From Paracoccus ravus (GTDB taxonomy: Bacteria; Pseudomonadota; Alphaproteobacteria; Rhodobacterales; Rhodobacteraceae): DNA of 64,000 bases. The stretch spans positions 1 to 64,000 of the forward strand of contig NZ_SDEB01000002.1 in the NCBI RefSeq assembly GCF_004522175.1. The letters are read 5' to 3'. The notes under the pieces are model-generated. The model was not told the origin of the DNA and did not search any database. It saw only the letters and a program-made list of their open reading frames with translations. The translations under genes and the position numbers were made by a program. Below, in pieces: positions 40,462 to 48,729 of the stretch. Position 1 is the first letter of the stretch. Each line of letters begins with the position of its first letter.

Positions 40462-41370
40462 TCAGCTGCGCAGCGGTGAGAGCCCTGCGTCACGAAGCTG
40501 GCGGCGGCGCAAGAGCGCCTCCCGCCACATCGCGTAGCAGCCCGAGGCGACGATCAGACCTGCGCCACTGAGCGTCAGTGCATCGGGTCGCTCGCCAAAG
40601 ACGATCACGGCAAGCGTCAGCGCAAAGACGAGGCGGGCATAGCGGAAGGGCGCAAGCGCCGCAGCCTCGCCGATGCGGGTGGCAGTGACCAGTAGCGCAT
40701 AGCCCGCGACGCCGACCGCTATGCAGCCCGCGAATTGCAGGGCCTGCAGCGGGCTCGGGATGACGAATTCCTGCCCCAGCACGATCCCCATCGCGATCGA
40801 GGCCAGCAGGATGGCAAAGAAGGCCGAGGCCGCAAGCTGCAGCGAGTGGATCTGCGAGGGGACGCGCCGGGTGACGAGGTCGCGCGCGGCAAGGCCGATC
40901 ACCGCGACCAGCGCCATCAGCGAGGCGGGCTGGAAATCGCCAAGCCCCGGCCGCAAGACCAGCAGCACCCCAAGGAAGCCGACGCCGATCGCGGTCCAGC
41001 GCCTCCAGCCGACCGGCTCGCCCAAGAAAACAGCCGCGCCCAGCACGATCGCGAGCGGCAGCGCCTGCATGATCGCCGCGGTCGAGGACAGTTCCGTCAA
41101 CGCCAATGCCACCACGATCCCGATGGAGCCCACGGCTTCCGAGACATTGCGCAGCACGACCTGCGGGCGGATCAGGTCACGGGTCCACATGTTCCCGCCC
41201 TGCATCTTCAGCATGGCCCAGAAACAAAGCCAGCCCAAAAGGCCGATGATGCCCAGCACCTCGGCAAAGGGCAGGCCCTTGGACAGCAGCTTGATGAACA
41301 TGTCCTCGACGGCGAACAGCACCATCGAGACGAGCATCAGCGTCGCCGCACGAAAATTTTCGCCGCCCAT
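40462..41370 (-). CDS. DMT-superfamily transporter (EamA domain)
   Basis: Encodes 302 residues with about ten hydrophobic spans arranged as two EamA repeats, the drug/metabolite transporter layout. [20 protein letters not shown] in the first helix and [20 protein letters not shown] near the end are typical. Export of metabolites is usual for the family; the substrate is unknown. ATG 41370 has only a weak ribosome site. It is divergent from the metal-binding-domain gene. Confidence 0.82.
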   Translation of the reverse strand: MGGENFRAATLMLVSMVLFAVEDMFIKLLSKGLPFAEVLGIIGLLGWLCFWAMLKMQGGNMWTRDLIRPQVVLRNVSEAVGSIGIVVALALTELSSTAAIMQALPLAIVLGAAVFLGEPVGWRRWTAIGVGFLGVLLVLRPGLGDFQPASLMALVAVIGLAARDLVTRRVPSQIHSLQLAASAFFAILLASIAMGIVLGQEFVIPSPLQALQFAGCIAVGVAGYALLVTATRIGEAAALAPFRYARLVFALTLAVIVFGERPDALTLSGAGLIVASGCYAMWREALLRRRQLRDAGLSPLRS

Positions 41371-41450
41371 CGAAAGGACCTCGGTTGTAGGAATTGCAGA
41401 GCCTGCCATATGCCGCGATGATCTGGCGGTCCAGATGGAAAGGAACGACG

Positions 41451-41636
41451 ATGCGCTTCCATGTCGAAGATATGAGTTGCGGCCATTGCAGCGCGGCCAT
41501 CGAGCGTGCCATCGCCGAGGCCGGGGGCCGTGCGCAGAGCGATCTGTCGCGCCGCTCGGTCGAGATCGAGGGCCTCGACGCCGCCCGGGCCGCGCAGGTG
41601 ATTCGCGATGCCGGATACAGTCCGGAACCCGCGTGA
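41451..41636 (+). CDS. Heavy-metal-associated domain protein (CopZ-like chaperone)
   Basis: Encodes 61 residues forming one HMA domain. MRFHVEDMSCGHCSAAIERA contains the M-x-C-x-x-C metal site (Cys10 and Cys13 by my count), and DAGYSPEPA is the usual end. Such free-standing domains carry Cu(I) to P-type ATPases. No copper ATPase or CueR regulator is visible nearby. AAGGA lies upstream of the ATG. Confidence 0.85.
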   Translation: MRFHVEDMSCGHCSAAIERAIAEAGGRAQSDLSRRSVEIEGLDAARAAQVIRDAGYSPEPA

Positions 41637-41655
41637 CGGCACATCTTGCGGCCAG

Positions 41656-41684
41656 TTTCCGCCACCCCGCCAAGACTGGCCAGA
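41656..41684 (+). repeat. Short intergenic repeat motif, copy A
   Basis: TTTCCGCC (41656-41663) is followed after 7 bases by CAAGACTGGCCAGA (41671-41684). The same two blocks, spaced by 8 bases, occur at 51733-51762. The rest of the 41637-41791 gap holds no gene. Confidence 0.4.
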
Positions 41685-41791
41685 CCAGCGCGATTGAGCC
41701 AAAGCGCATTTCCTGTTAACCTTCGCCGGATAAGACGCGGCCTCGTGAGGGTGTCCAGCCCCGCCGCATGATCCGATCCGAGGAGACAGTG

Positions 41792-42097
41792 ATGTTGAAC
41801 CGCCTGATCATCGCCGCGGCCGCGGTGGCCCTGACCGCGCCGCTTGCCGTTGCCGGCCCCATTGACAGCGCCTGTGCGAAATCCGACCGACGCGCGAGCA
41901 ATCGCAACCTCTGCGGCTGTATTCAGCAGGTCGCGAACCAGACGCTGTCGCGCTCGGACCAGCGGCGTGCGGCGCGATTCTTTACCGATGCGGACGAGGC
42001 CCAGACCGTGCGCATGTCCAAGACCGTCGCCGACAACGCCTTCTGGGACCGCTACATGCGTTTCGCCTCGGCCGCCGAGGCCTATTGCGCGCGCTAG
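41792..42097 (+). CDS. Secreted small Cys-containing protein of unknown function
   Basis: Encodes 101 residues. A signal peptide (1-21, ending AVAG) precedes a mature part with four conserved-looking cysteines: SACAKSD, NLCGCIQQV and the C-terminal YCAR. I recall similar Rhodobacterales proteins labelled arginine transporter, a name the sequence does not support, since the mature chain has no membrane span. AGGAG precedes ATG 41792. The sirtuin gene begins 7 bases after its stop, suggesting an operon. Confidence 0.7.
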   Translation: MLNRLIIAAAAVALTAPLAVAGPIDSACAKSDRRASNRNLCGCIQQVANQTLSRSDQRRAARFFTDADEAQTVRMSKTVADNAFWDRYMRFASAAEAYCAR

Positions 42098-42104
42098 GCC
42101 ACAG

Positions 42105-42785
42105 ATGCGCATCGCCGTTCTGACCGGTGCCGGGATCTCGGCCGAAAGCGGGCTCAGGACGTTTCGCGACACGGAAGGCCTGTGGGAGGATCACCGCGTC
42201 GATGACGTGGCCACGCCCGAGGCCTTTCAGCGCGATCCAGTGCTTGTGCATCGGTTCTACAACATGCGCCGGGCGGATGCGGCCCGCGCCCAGCCCAATG
42301 CCGCGCATCGGGCCTTGGCCAAGCTGGCGCTGCGCCATGACGTGACCCTGATCACGCAGAATGTCGACGACCTGCATGAGCGCGGCGGTTCCCCGGATGT
42401 GATCCATATGCATGGCAGCCTGCTCTGCGCGCTTTGCGCCGCCTGCGGCAGGCGCTGGCCCGCGCCTCTGACCATGCGATCGCTCGATCTTTGTCCGCAT
42501 TGCGGTAAGGCGCAGACCCGCCCCGACATCGTCTGGTTCGGCGAGACGCCCTATCACATGGAGGAAATCTGGCAATCGGTCGAGGCAGCCGAGCTGTTCG
42601 CGGCAATCGGCACCTCGGGTCAGGTCTATCCGGCCGCGGGATTTGCCCAGCATGCGCGCCGGTCAGGCGCGAAAACGGTCGAACTGAACCTGTCGGCCTC
42701 GGCCGTCAGCCGGGATTTCGACGAACACCGGATCGGCCCCGCGTCGCAACTGGTGCCGCAATGGGTGGCGGAACTCTGCGTCTGA
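42105..42785 (+). CDS. cobB: NAD-dependent protein deacylase (sirtuin)
   Basis: Encodes 226 residues, class III sirtuin size. GAGISAESGLRTFRD and TQNVDDLHERGG bind NAD, and His103 in HMHG is the catalytic base. Cys108, Cys111, Cys130 and Cys133 form the zinc site. Tyr52 and Arg55 in FYNMR match the Y-x-x-R motif of sirtuins that remove succinyl or malonyl groups as well as acetyl groups. Confidence 0.93.
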   Translation: MRIAVLTGAGISAESGLRTFRDTEGLWEDHRVDDVATPEAFQRDPVLVHRFYNMRRADAARAQPNAAHRALAKLALRHDVTLITQNVDDLHERGGSPDVIHMHGSLLCALCAACGRRWPAPLTMRSLDLCPHCGKAQTRPDIVWFGETPYHMEEIWQSVEAAELFAAIGTSGQVYPAAGFAQHARRSGAKTVELNLSASAVSRDFDEHRIGPASQLVPQWVAELCV

Positions 42786-42854
42786 CGGCCAAGCGCGCTT
42801 GACGCTGCCAGCGCAATCCGCCACCCATTCCGGGATCGAGCCGGAAAGACCCGA

Positions 42855-43997
42855 ATGACCCAGACCGTCCTTGCCAATGCCCGCCTGATCCTGCCCGATA
42901 CGGTTCAGACGGGTGCCCTGATCGTCGAGAACGGCCTGATCACCGAGATCCGCAGCGGCGACACCGTGCCCCCGGGCGCCATCGACCTGAGCGGCGATTT
43001 CCTGGCTCCCGGCATGGTCGAATTGCATACCGACAATCTGGAACGGCACATGCGTCCGCGCCCCGGCGTGGATTGGCCCCATGCCGCGGCCATCGTCGCG
43101 CATGACGCGGAACTTGCCGGATGCGGGATCACGACGGTCTTTGACGCGATGCGCGTGGGATCGGTGGTGAGCGACGGCCCAGACCAGGATTACGAGAAAT
43201 ACGCCCGTGAACTGGCCCATGAGTTGATCGACCTGCGGCGCGAGGGCGCGCTCAGGATCAGTCATCTGCTGCATCTGCGCGCCGAGGTCTGCTCGGAGAC
43301 GCTGATCGCGGAACTCGATGAATTCGGCCCCGAGGACCGCGTCGGCATCATCAGCCTGATGGATCACACGCCCGGTCAGCGCCAATTCCGCGATATCTCG
43401 AAACTCGCGCAATATGTGCAGGGCCGCTACAAGCTGTCGGACGAGGCCTTTGCCGAGCATGTCGCGCGGATGCAGGCCCTGCGCGACCGTTACGGCGACG
43501 CGCATGAGGCGGCGGCGGTCGAGGTCGCGCACCGCCTGGGCGCGGTGCTGGCAAGCCATGACGACACGACGGCCGAACATGTCGCACGCTCGGCCGGTTA
43601 TGGCGTCCGGCTGGCAGAGTTCCCGACCACGCGCGAAGCGGCGCAGGCCTGCCACGATCACGGCATCATGGTGATGATGGGCGCGCCGAACCTGATCCGC
43701 GGCGGATCGCATTCCGGCAATGTCTCGGCCGCGGAACTGGCGCGGACCGGGCATCTCGACATCCTCTCCTCGGATTACGTCCCGGCCGGGCTGCTGGGCG
43801 GCGCGATGATCCTGGCCGAGATCTGGGAGGACTTGCCCCGCGCCATCGCCACGGTCACCGCCAACCCCGCCCGCGCTGGCGGGCTTGCCGATCGCGGTCG
43901 CATCGCACCCGGCCTGCGCGCCGACCTCATGCGCTTCCGACTGGTGGCCGGGCGGCCGGTCACGCGCGGCACCTGGGTGCGCGGCGAGCGCGCCTGA
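42855..43997 (+). CDS. phnM: Alpha-D-ribose 1-methylphosphonate 5-triphosphate diphosphatase
   Basis: Encodes 380 residues of the amidohydrolase superfamily. VELHTDNLERHMRPRPGV, ASHDDTT and ILSSDYVPAGL are PhnM metal-site signatures. In the C-P lyase pathway PhnM releases pyrophosphate from the ribose triphosphate intermediate. No other phn gene is nearby: the flanks are a sirtuin and an AhpD-like gene. It is either a stray member of a phn set elsewhere or has taken another role. Confidence 0.88.
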   Translation: MTQTVLANARLILPDTVQTGALIVENGLITEIRSGDTVPPGAIDLSGDFLAPGMVELHTDNLERHMRPRPGVDWPHAAAIVAHDAELAGCGITTVFDAMRVGSVVSDGPDQDYEKYARELAHELIDLRREGALRISHLLHLRAEVCSETLIAELDEFGPEDRVGIISLMDHTPGQRQFRDISKLAQYVQGRYKLSDEAFAEHVARMQALRDRYGDAHEAAAVEVAHRLGAVLASHDDTTAEHVARSAGYGVRLAEFPTTREAAQACHDHGIMVMMGAPNLIRGGSHSGNVSAAELARTGHLDILSSDYVPAGLLGGAMILAEIWEDLPRAIATVTANPARAGGLADRGRIAPGLRADLMRFRLVAGRPVTRGTWVRGERA

Positions 43998-44007
43998 CCC
44001 AAACCGA

Positions 44008-44050
44008 TTGATCTGGATCATTTCGCCTTTCCCGTCCGTTGCACCATACT
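44008..44050 (+). promoter_or_regulatory. FNR-type box and -10 element of the AhpD-like gene
   Basis: TTGATCTGGATCAT (44008-44021) matches the FNR consensus TTGAT-N4-ATCAA at 9 of 10 positions. CATACT (44045-44050) is a fair -10. If transcription starts near 44057, the box centre lies at about -42, the classic class II activation position of FNR/FnrL/ANR-type regulators. The ATG of the AhpD-like gene is at 44076. Confidence 0.6.
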
Positions 44051-44075
44051 GGCTGCGGATCGACGAGAGGCTGCC

Positions 44076-44417
44076 ATGAGCTATTCCGACAAGATCGAAG
44101 AGATGCGCAACGAACTGCGCGTGATGAACCGCGCCATTCCCGACACGATGAAGGGCTTCGGCGCGCTGTCCAAAGCGGCCAAGGAAAGCGGCACGCTGGA
44201 TTACCGCACCAAGGAGATGATCGCCCTTGGCATGGCGATCGTGCAGCGCTGCGAGCCCTGCATCCTGTTTCACGTGGAAGGGCTGATGAAGGCCGGAGGC
44301 ACGCGCGAAGAGCTGGGCGACGTCATCTCGATGGCGATCCAGATGAGCGGCGGGCCCGGCGTGATGTATGCGGGTCATGCCATGGCCTGCTGGGACGAAC
44401 TGGCGGCCAAGGCCTGA
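44076..44417 (+). CDS. Carboxymuconolactone decarboxylase/AhpD-like protein
   Basis: Encodes 113 residues of the AhpD-like all-helical family. Cys59-Glu-Pro-Cys62 with His66 (RCEPCILFHVEG) is the redox-active AhpD core, so a peroxidase or thiol-disulfide role is more likely than lactone decarboxylation. The strong upstream FNR-type box suggests induction under low oxygen. AGAGG precedes the ATG. Confidence 0.83.
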   Translation: MSYSDKIEEMRNELRVMNRAIPDTMKGFGALSKAAKESGTLDYRTKEMIALGMAIVQRCEPCILFHVEGLMKAGGTREELGDVISMAIQMSGGPGVMYAGHAMACWDELAAKA

Positions 44418-44460
44418 CGGCACTGGATTGGCCCGGCAGCCGCCGAAATCCCCCCGTTTC

Positions 44461-44474
44461 TTGACCTGAGTCAA
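44461..44474 (+). promoter_or_regulatory. Second FNR-type box, in a convergent gap
   Basis: TTGACCTGAGTCAA is a perfect palindrome of the form TTGAC-N4-GTCAA, close to the FNR consensus. It lies 44 bases after the AhpD-like stop and 141 bases before the end of the convergent yqeY gene. No protein-coding gene starts downstream, so it may drive an unannotated transcript or be incidental. Confidence 0.45.
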
Positions 44475-44578
44475 GGAAAGCCGGGCGATTCGCTGGCACA
44501 AGGGCCTCAATGCCACGGATGGGCGGACATTCTCCCGCCCGGTCCCGTAACCGGATCTGAGGGGGTCTGGCGACAGGA

Positions 44579-44603
44579 GGGGGCGAGGCCTGGCCTCGCC
44601 CCC
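44579..44603. terminator. GC-rich hairpin between the AhpD-like gene and yqeY
   Basis: GGGGGCGAGGC (44579-44589) and GCCTCGCCCCC (44593-44603) form a perfect 11-bp stem with a CTG loop, 12 bases from the yqeY stop. There is no U-run on either side. It could shape transcript ends from both directions. A weaker hairpin, GGGCGG/CCGCCC, lies at 44521-44540. Confidence 0.45.
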
Positions 44604-44614
44604 GGCATTCATGC

Positions 44615-45079
44615 TCAGGCCATCAGCCGGTCCTTGACCAGCGGACCGACCGCTCCGAAATCCATCTGTCCGGCATGGCGGTTGCGCAATTCGGCCATGA
44701 CCCGCCCCATGTCGCGAATGGAATCGGCTCCCAGCTCGGCAATGACCTTGTCGATGGCGGCGCGGGCTTCCTCATCCGTAAGCTGACGCGGCAGATAGGT
44801 CTGAATCACCTTGATTTCGTCCTGCTCACGCTCGGCGAGTTCCAGGCGGCCGCCTTCCTCATAGGCCTTGGCCGATTCCTGGCGCTGTTTGACCATCTTG
44901 GAGAGGATGGCGGTCAGATCGGCATCCGAAAGCCCGCTTTCGTCCCCGCCTTCGCTGCGTGCGGCGATTTCACGATCCTTGATCGCGGCCGAGATCAGCC
45001 GCAGGGTCGACAGCCGGGCCGATTCCTTGGCCTTCATCGCCTCTTTGGTGTCTGCCGTGATGCGTTCGCGCAATCCCAT
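44615..45079 (-). CDS. yqeY: GatB/YqeY-domain protein
   Basis: Encodes 154 residues of the YqeY family, whose fold matches the tRNA-binding tail of GatB. SARLSTLRLISAAIKDREIA and QTYLPRQLTDEE are family segments, and GRVMAELRNRHAGQMDFGAV closes the domain. A role in tRNA amidation or binding is presumed but unproven. The gene is divergent from carA, an arrangement common in related genomes. Confidence 0.88.
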   Translation of the reverse strand: MGLRERITADTKEAMKAKESARLSTLRLISAAIKDREIAARSEGGDESGLSDADLTAILSKMVKQRQESAKAYEEGGRLELAEREQDEIKVIQTYLPRQLTDEEARAAIDKVIAELGADSIRDMGRVMAELRNRHAGQMDFGAVGPLVKDRLMA

Positions 45080-45187
45080 GTGATCCTCGCTTTGTGACTG
45101 AACCGGCGTATTGCCGGGTCTTCGCCTCCCGCGTCAACCCGTCCCCGGCGCAGCGGTTCCTTCTGCCCCAAGGCGCAAGCTCGTACC

Positions 45188-45216
45188 TTGACGCCAAGGG
45201 GCGCTGACACTAGGTT
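45188..45216 (+). promoter_or_regulatory. Candidate sigma70-type promoter of carA
   Basis: TTGACG (45188-45193) and TAGGTT (45211-45216) are separated by exactly 17 bases. The predicted start near 45223 gives a 22-base leader. The ilvB promoter has the same -10 (TAGGTT) and the same spacing. Confidence 0.65.
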
Positions 45217-45244
45217 CCCGCCGATTTACCCGGAGAGAGTGACG

Positions 45245-46390
45245 ATGGCCCAGAAACCGACTGCATGTCTTGCGCTTGCCGACGGAACCGTTTTCTACGG
45301 ACAGGGCTTCGGCGCCACCGGAGAGGTCGTTGCCGAGCTGGTCTTCAACACGGCGATGACCGGCTACCAAGAGATCATGACCGATCCGTCTTATGCAAGC
45401 CAGATCGTAACCTTCACCTTTCCCCATGTCGGAAATACCGGCGTGACCGAGCAGGATGACGAGGCCCCCGAGCCGGTCGCCTCGGGCATCGTGGTGAAAT
45501 GGGATCCGACCGAGCCCTCGAACTGGCGCGCCACCAGCCATCTGGTCGAATGGATGGAAAAGCGTGGCCGCATCGGCATCGGTGGCATCGACACCCGCCG
45601 CCTGACCCGCGCCATCCGCCAGCAGGGCTCGCCGCATGTCGTTCTGGCGCATGATCCGAATGGCGAATTCGACATTGCCCGCATGGTCGCAAAGGCGCGC
45701 GACTGGAAGGGCCTTGTCGGGCTCGACCTCGCCAAAGAGGTCAGCTGCACACAAAGCTATCGCTGGGACGAAGGCCTCTGGGCCTGGCCGGGCGAGTTCG
45801 GCAAGACCGAAGAGCAGAAACCCTTCCGCGTCGTCGCGCTGGATTACGGCGCGAAGCGCAATATCCTGCGCTCGCTGGCGCAAAGCGGCGCCGAGGTCAT
45901 CGTGCTTCCCGCAACCGCCACCGCCGAGGAGGTTCTGGCCCATGAGCCCGAGGGCGTGTTCCTCTCGAACGGTCCGGGCGATCCGGCCGCGACCGGGGCC
46001 TATGCCGTGCCGATGATCCGCTCGCTTCTCGAAAAGGACCTGCCGATCTTTGGCATCTGCCTTGGCCACCAGATGCTGGCTCTGGCTTTGGGTGCGAAGA
46101 CGGTGAAGATGGGTCACGGTCATCACGGCGCGAACCATCCGGTGCGCGACGTGGAAAGCGGCAAGGTCGAGATCACCTCGATGAACCACGGTTTCGCGGT
46201 CGATGCGCAAAGCCTGCCCGAAGGCGTGATCGAGACGCATGTCAGCTTGTTTGACGGTTCGAATTGCGGGCTGCGCATGACCGACCGTCCGGTTTTCTCG
46301 GTCCAGTATCACCCCGAGGCCAGCCCCGGCCCGCAGGACAGCGCCTATCTCTTCGACCGTTTCGCCGAGGCGATGCGCGCCCGCCGCTGA
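45245..46390 (+). CDS. carA: Carbamoyl-phosphate synthase, small (glutaminase) subunit
   Basis: Encodes 381 residues. An N-terminal CPSase domain (FNTAMTGYQEIMTDPSY) is followed by a class I glutamine amidotransferase domain. The nucleophile is the Cys of FGICLGHQML, completed by the His and Glu of QYHPEASPGP. It supplies ammonia to CarB for arginine and pyrimidine synthesis. carB is not in the window. ATG 45245 lies behind GGAGAG. A strong terminator follows. Confidence 0.97.
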   Translation: MAQKPTACLALADGTVFYGQGFGATGEVVAELVFNTAMTGYQEIMTDPSYASQIVTFTFPHVGNTGVTEQDDEAPEPVASGIVVKWDPTEPSNWRATSHLVEWMEKRGRIGIGGIDTRRLTRAIRQQGSPHVVLAHDPNGEFDIARMVAKARDWKGLVGLDLAKEVSCTQSYRWDEGLWAWPGEFGKTEEQKPFRVVALDYGAKRNILRSLAQSGAEVIVLPATATAEEVLAHEPEGVFLSNGPGDPAATGAYAVPMIRSLLEKDLPIFGICLGHQMLALALGAKTVKMGHGHHGANHPVRDVESGKVEITSMNHGFAVDAQSLPEGVIETHVSLFDGSNCGLRMTDRPVFSVQYHPEASPGPQDSAYLFDRFAEAMRARR

Positions 46391-46447
46391 CGTAATATCC
46401 TTGATGCGGACCGCGCCTTCGGGGCCGGTTTCCCATTCTGCATGCAG

Positions 46448-46478
46448 GGCGGCCCCGGACGTAACGGGGCCGCCTTTT
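46448..46478 (+). terminator. Intrinsic terminator of carA
   Basis: GGCGGCCCC (46448-46456) and GGGGCCGCC (46466-46474) form a perfect 9-bp stem with a 9-base loop, followed by TTTT (46475-46478). It lies 58 bases after the stop and separates carA from the glycosyltransferase gene. Confidence 0.82.
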
Positions 46479-46580
46479 CCGTCACATTCTGGTCAAACCC
46501 TCCGGGATCGCGCTCAATCCGCTGATTTTTATGAAATGTTGCGCTTTCTCTGGCGTGGTCCGGCAGCGGCACGGCCATGC

Positions 46581-46596
46581 TTAACCCGTCCTTAAC
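46581..46596 (+). promoter_or_regulatory. Perfect CtrA-type box upstream of the glycosyltransferase
   Basis: TTAACCCGTCCTTAAC matches the full CtrA consensus TTAA-N7-TTAAC. It lies 43 bases upstream of the ATG at 46639, a position suited to control of that gene. In Rhodobacterales CtrA regulates motility, gene transfer agents and c-di-GMP functions. AT-rich sites of this kind are rare in such GC-rich DNA. Confidence 0.65.
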
Positions 46597-46638
46597 CCTT
46601 CGCGGGGAAAACAGGGGGCGCATAGGACGGGAATCACG

Positions 46639-48714
46639 ATGGCCAGCATCCGCGCGCTTGCGACAGAACCGATCGACCTGACCCTCGACGGCATGGCCTC
46701 GGGCGTGACAGAGGCTGGCGTGGTCAGCACGCGCGATCAGCGCCCCTTGGGCCAGATGCTGATCGAGGATGGCGCCGTCCAGCCGCGCGACCTGCTCAAG
46801 GCGCTTGCGATGCGCCAGCGGCAATCCGTCCGGCTGGGCGAAATCCTTCTTGCCAATGGCTGGGTCGAGGAACCGGCCCTGCTCCGGGCGCTGACACGGC
46901 AATGGCGTGCTCCGATCATCGATCTGGTGAAAATGCCGCCGGACCCGCGCCTGATCGACGCATTGGGTGCCGGCTTCTGCCTGGCCAAAGGCGTTGTGCC
47001 CTGGCGGCGGGTCGGCGGCGTCACCTATATCGCCACCGCGCGGCCCGACGAATTTGCAGACCTGCAGAAACGGCTGCCTCGGGATATGGGCGAGTTCCGG
47101 ATGCTTCTCTGTTCCGAGAATGCCGCGCGCGAGGCGCTTTTGCAGACCCGCCGCACCCTGCTGGCCCGGCAGGCGGAAACGCGGCTGCCCGGCGCGTTCA
47201 GTTGCCGGACCCGCGATGAACGGCAAACCAGACGCCTGGCGATCGCCCTTGTCGCGCTGGCCGGGCTTGGCCTTGCGTTCAAGCCCGGCGCGGTGATCGC
47301 GGTCCTGACCCTCTGGGCGGTGCTGACGCTCTTTGCCTCGATGTTGCTCAAGCTCTTCAGCTTTGCCGCGATCCTCAAGCGCAGTTCGGCAGAAGGCGCG
47401 ATCCGGCGCGAAATCGCCTCGGGACGGCTTGCGCGCCCGCAAATGACCGCCCCCCTTCCCGTGATCTCGGTCATGGTGCCGCTGTTCGCCGAGGCCAATA
47501 TCGCCGAGCGGTTGATCTCGCGCCTCGCACAGCTCGACTATCCGCGCGAGTTGATGGACATCCTTCTGGTGGTCGAAACCACGGACAAGGTGACCTGCGC
47601 GGCATTGGAAACCGCCATGCTGCCGCGCTGGATGCGGGTGGTGACCGTTCCCGAAGGGCCGGTGCAGACCAAGCCCCGTGCGCTGAATTATGCATTGAAT
47701 TTCTGCCGGGGGCAGATCGTCGGGATCTGGGACGCCGAGGACCGGCCCGAGCCGGACCAGTTGCACAAGGTCGCCCGCGGATTTCACGAAGCCGCGCCCG
47801 ACGTCGCCTGCCTGCAAGGCGTGCTCGATTATTACAATCCCCGCAGCAACTGGCTGGCGCGCGCCTTCACGCTGGAATATGCGGCGTGGTTTCGTGGCAC
47901 CTTGGCCGGTGCGGCGGCTCTGAACCTCGTCGTGCCGCTGGGCGGGACGACCCTGTTTTTCCGCCGCGCGCTTCTGGAGAATGTCGGCGGCTGGGACGCC
48001 TGGAACGTGACCGAGGATGCCGATCTGGGCGTCCGTCTCGTGCGGCATGGCTACCGCACCGAGATGCTCGACAGCATCACCCATGAAGAGGCGAATTGCA
48101 GGCTCTTGCCCTGGATCAAGCAGCGCTCGCGCTGGCTCAAGGGCTTCGCGATGACCTGGGGCGTGCATATGCGCGATCCTGTGGGCCTGTGGCGCGATCT
48201 TGGCCCGCGCCGCTTCCTCGCGCTGCAGGTCCAGCTTGCGGCCTCGGTCTCGCAATATCTGCTGGCGCCCGTGCTCTGGAGCTTCTGGCTGCTCTGCACC
48301 AGCTGGCCGCATCCGGTTCGCAGCATGCTCGAAGGGCATATGGCCGGGAGTATCATCCCCGTCTTGCTTGCGCTTTTCTTGGCCTCCGAGGTTCTCAATA
48401 TGGTGATCGCGGCGTGGGCGGTGCGCGGGAAGGAGCATCGCCATCTCTGGCCCTGGGTTCCGAGCCTGCACCTTTATTTCCCCTTGGGCTGCCTTGCCGC
48501 CTGGAAGGCGATGCACGAAATCATTCGAAAACCCTTCTATTGGGACAAGACCCAGCACGGGATCTATGATGCCGCGAGCGACGCGCCCGCCGCCCCGGCA
48601 GAGGCCCCACCAAAAGCCCGACTCATCCCGATGCAAGGAAAAGCCCAAGCCCCGCGGCGCCAGCCCCTGGCCCCCGGTCCGGTTGAACTCGACCTGATCG
48701 GACAGGTCGGTTGA
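46639..48714 (+). CDS. Membrane family 2 glycosyltransferase with N-terminal MshEN (c-di-GMP-type) domain
   Basis: Encodes 691 residues. Residues 36-59 and 65-88 are two LG-x2-L-x3-G...L-x3-L repeats separated by five residues, the layout of the c-di-GMP-binding MshEN domain. The first repeat is degenerate, with Pro and Arg at its ends; the second is complete (R65, Q88). Two membrane helices (about 200-247) lead to a GT2 domain with DAEDRPEPDQ, TEDADLGVRL and KQRSRWLKG, the motifs of processive inverting enzymes. Three more membrane spans follow. NfrB of E. coli has the same parts in reverse order. The product is probably a cell-surface or secreted polysaccharide. Confidence 0.85.
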   Translation: MASIRALATEPIDLTLDGMASGVTEAGVVSTRDQRPLGQMLIEDGAVQPRDLLKALAMRQRQSVRLGEILLANGWVEEPALLRALTRQWRAPIIDLVKMPPDPRLIDALGAGFCLAKGVVPWRRVGGVTYIATARPDEFADLQKRLPRDMGEFRMLLCSENAAREALLQTRRTLLARQAETRLPGAFSCRTRDERQTRRLAIALVALAGLGLAFKPGAVIAVLTLWAVLTLFASMLLKLFSFAAILKRSSAEGAIRREIASGRLARPQMTAPLPVISVMVPLFAEANIAERLISRLAQLDYPRELMDILLVVETTDKVTCAALETAMLPRWMRVVTVPEGPVQTKPRALNYALNFCRGQIVGIWDAEDRPEPDQLHKVARGFHEAAPDVACLQGVLDYYNPRSNWLARAFTLEYAAWFRGTLAGAAALNLVVPLGGTTLFFRRALLENVGGWDAWNVTEDADLGVRLVRHGYRTEMLDSITHEEANCRLLPWIKQRSRWLKGFAMTWGVHMRDPVGLWRDLGPRRFLALQVQLAASVSQYLLAPVLWSFWLLCTSWPHPVRSMLEGHMAGSIIPVLLALFLASEVLNMVIAAWAVRGKEHRHLWPWVPSLHLYFPLGCLAAWKAMHEIIRKPFYWDKTQHGIYDAASDAPAAPAEAPPKARLIPMQGKAQAPRRQPLAPGPVELDLIGQVG

Positions 48715-48729
48715 CGGATCGCCCGGGGC

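Noticed and set aside
42663-44612. A 649-codon minus-strand frame across phnM and the AhpD-like gene
   Set aside because: It runs antisense to two well-supported genes and two FNR-type boxes, with no recognisable domain.
46345-48648. A 767-codon minus-strand frame opposite the glycosyltransferase
   Set aside because: The sense strand has clear GT2 and MshEN motifs; the antisense frame has none.
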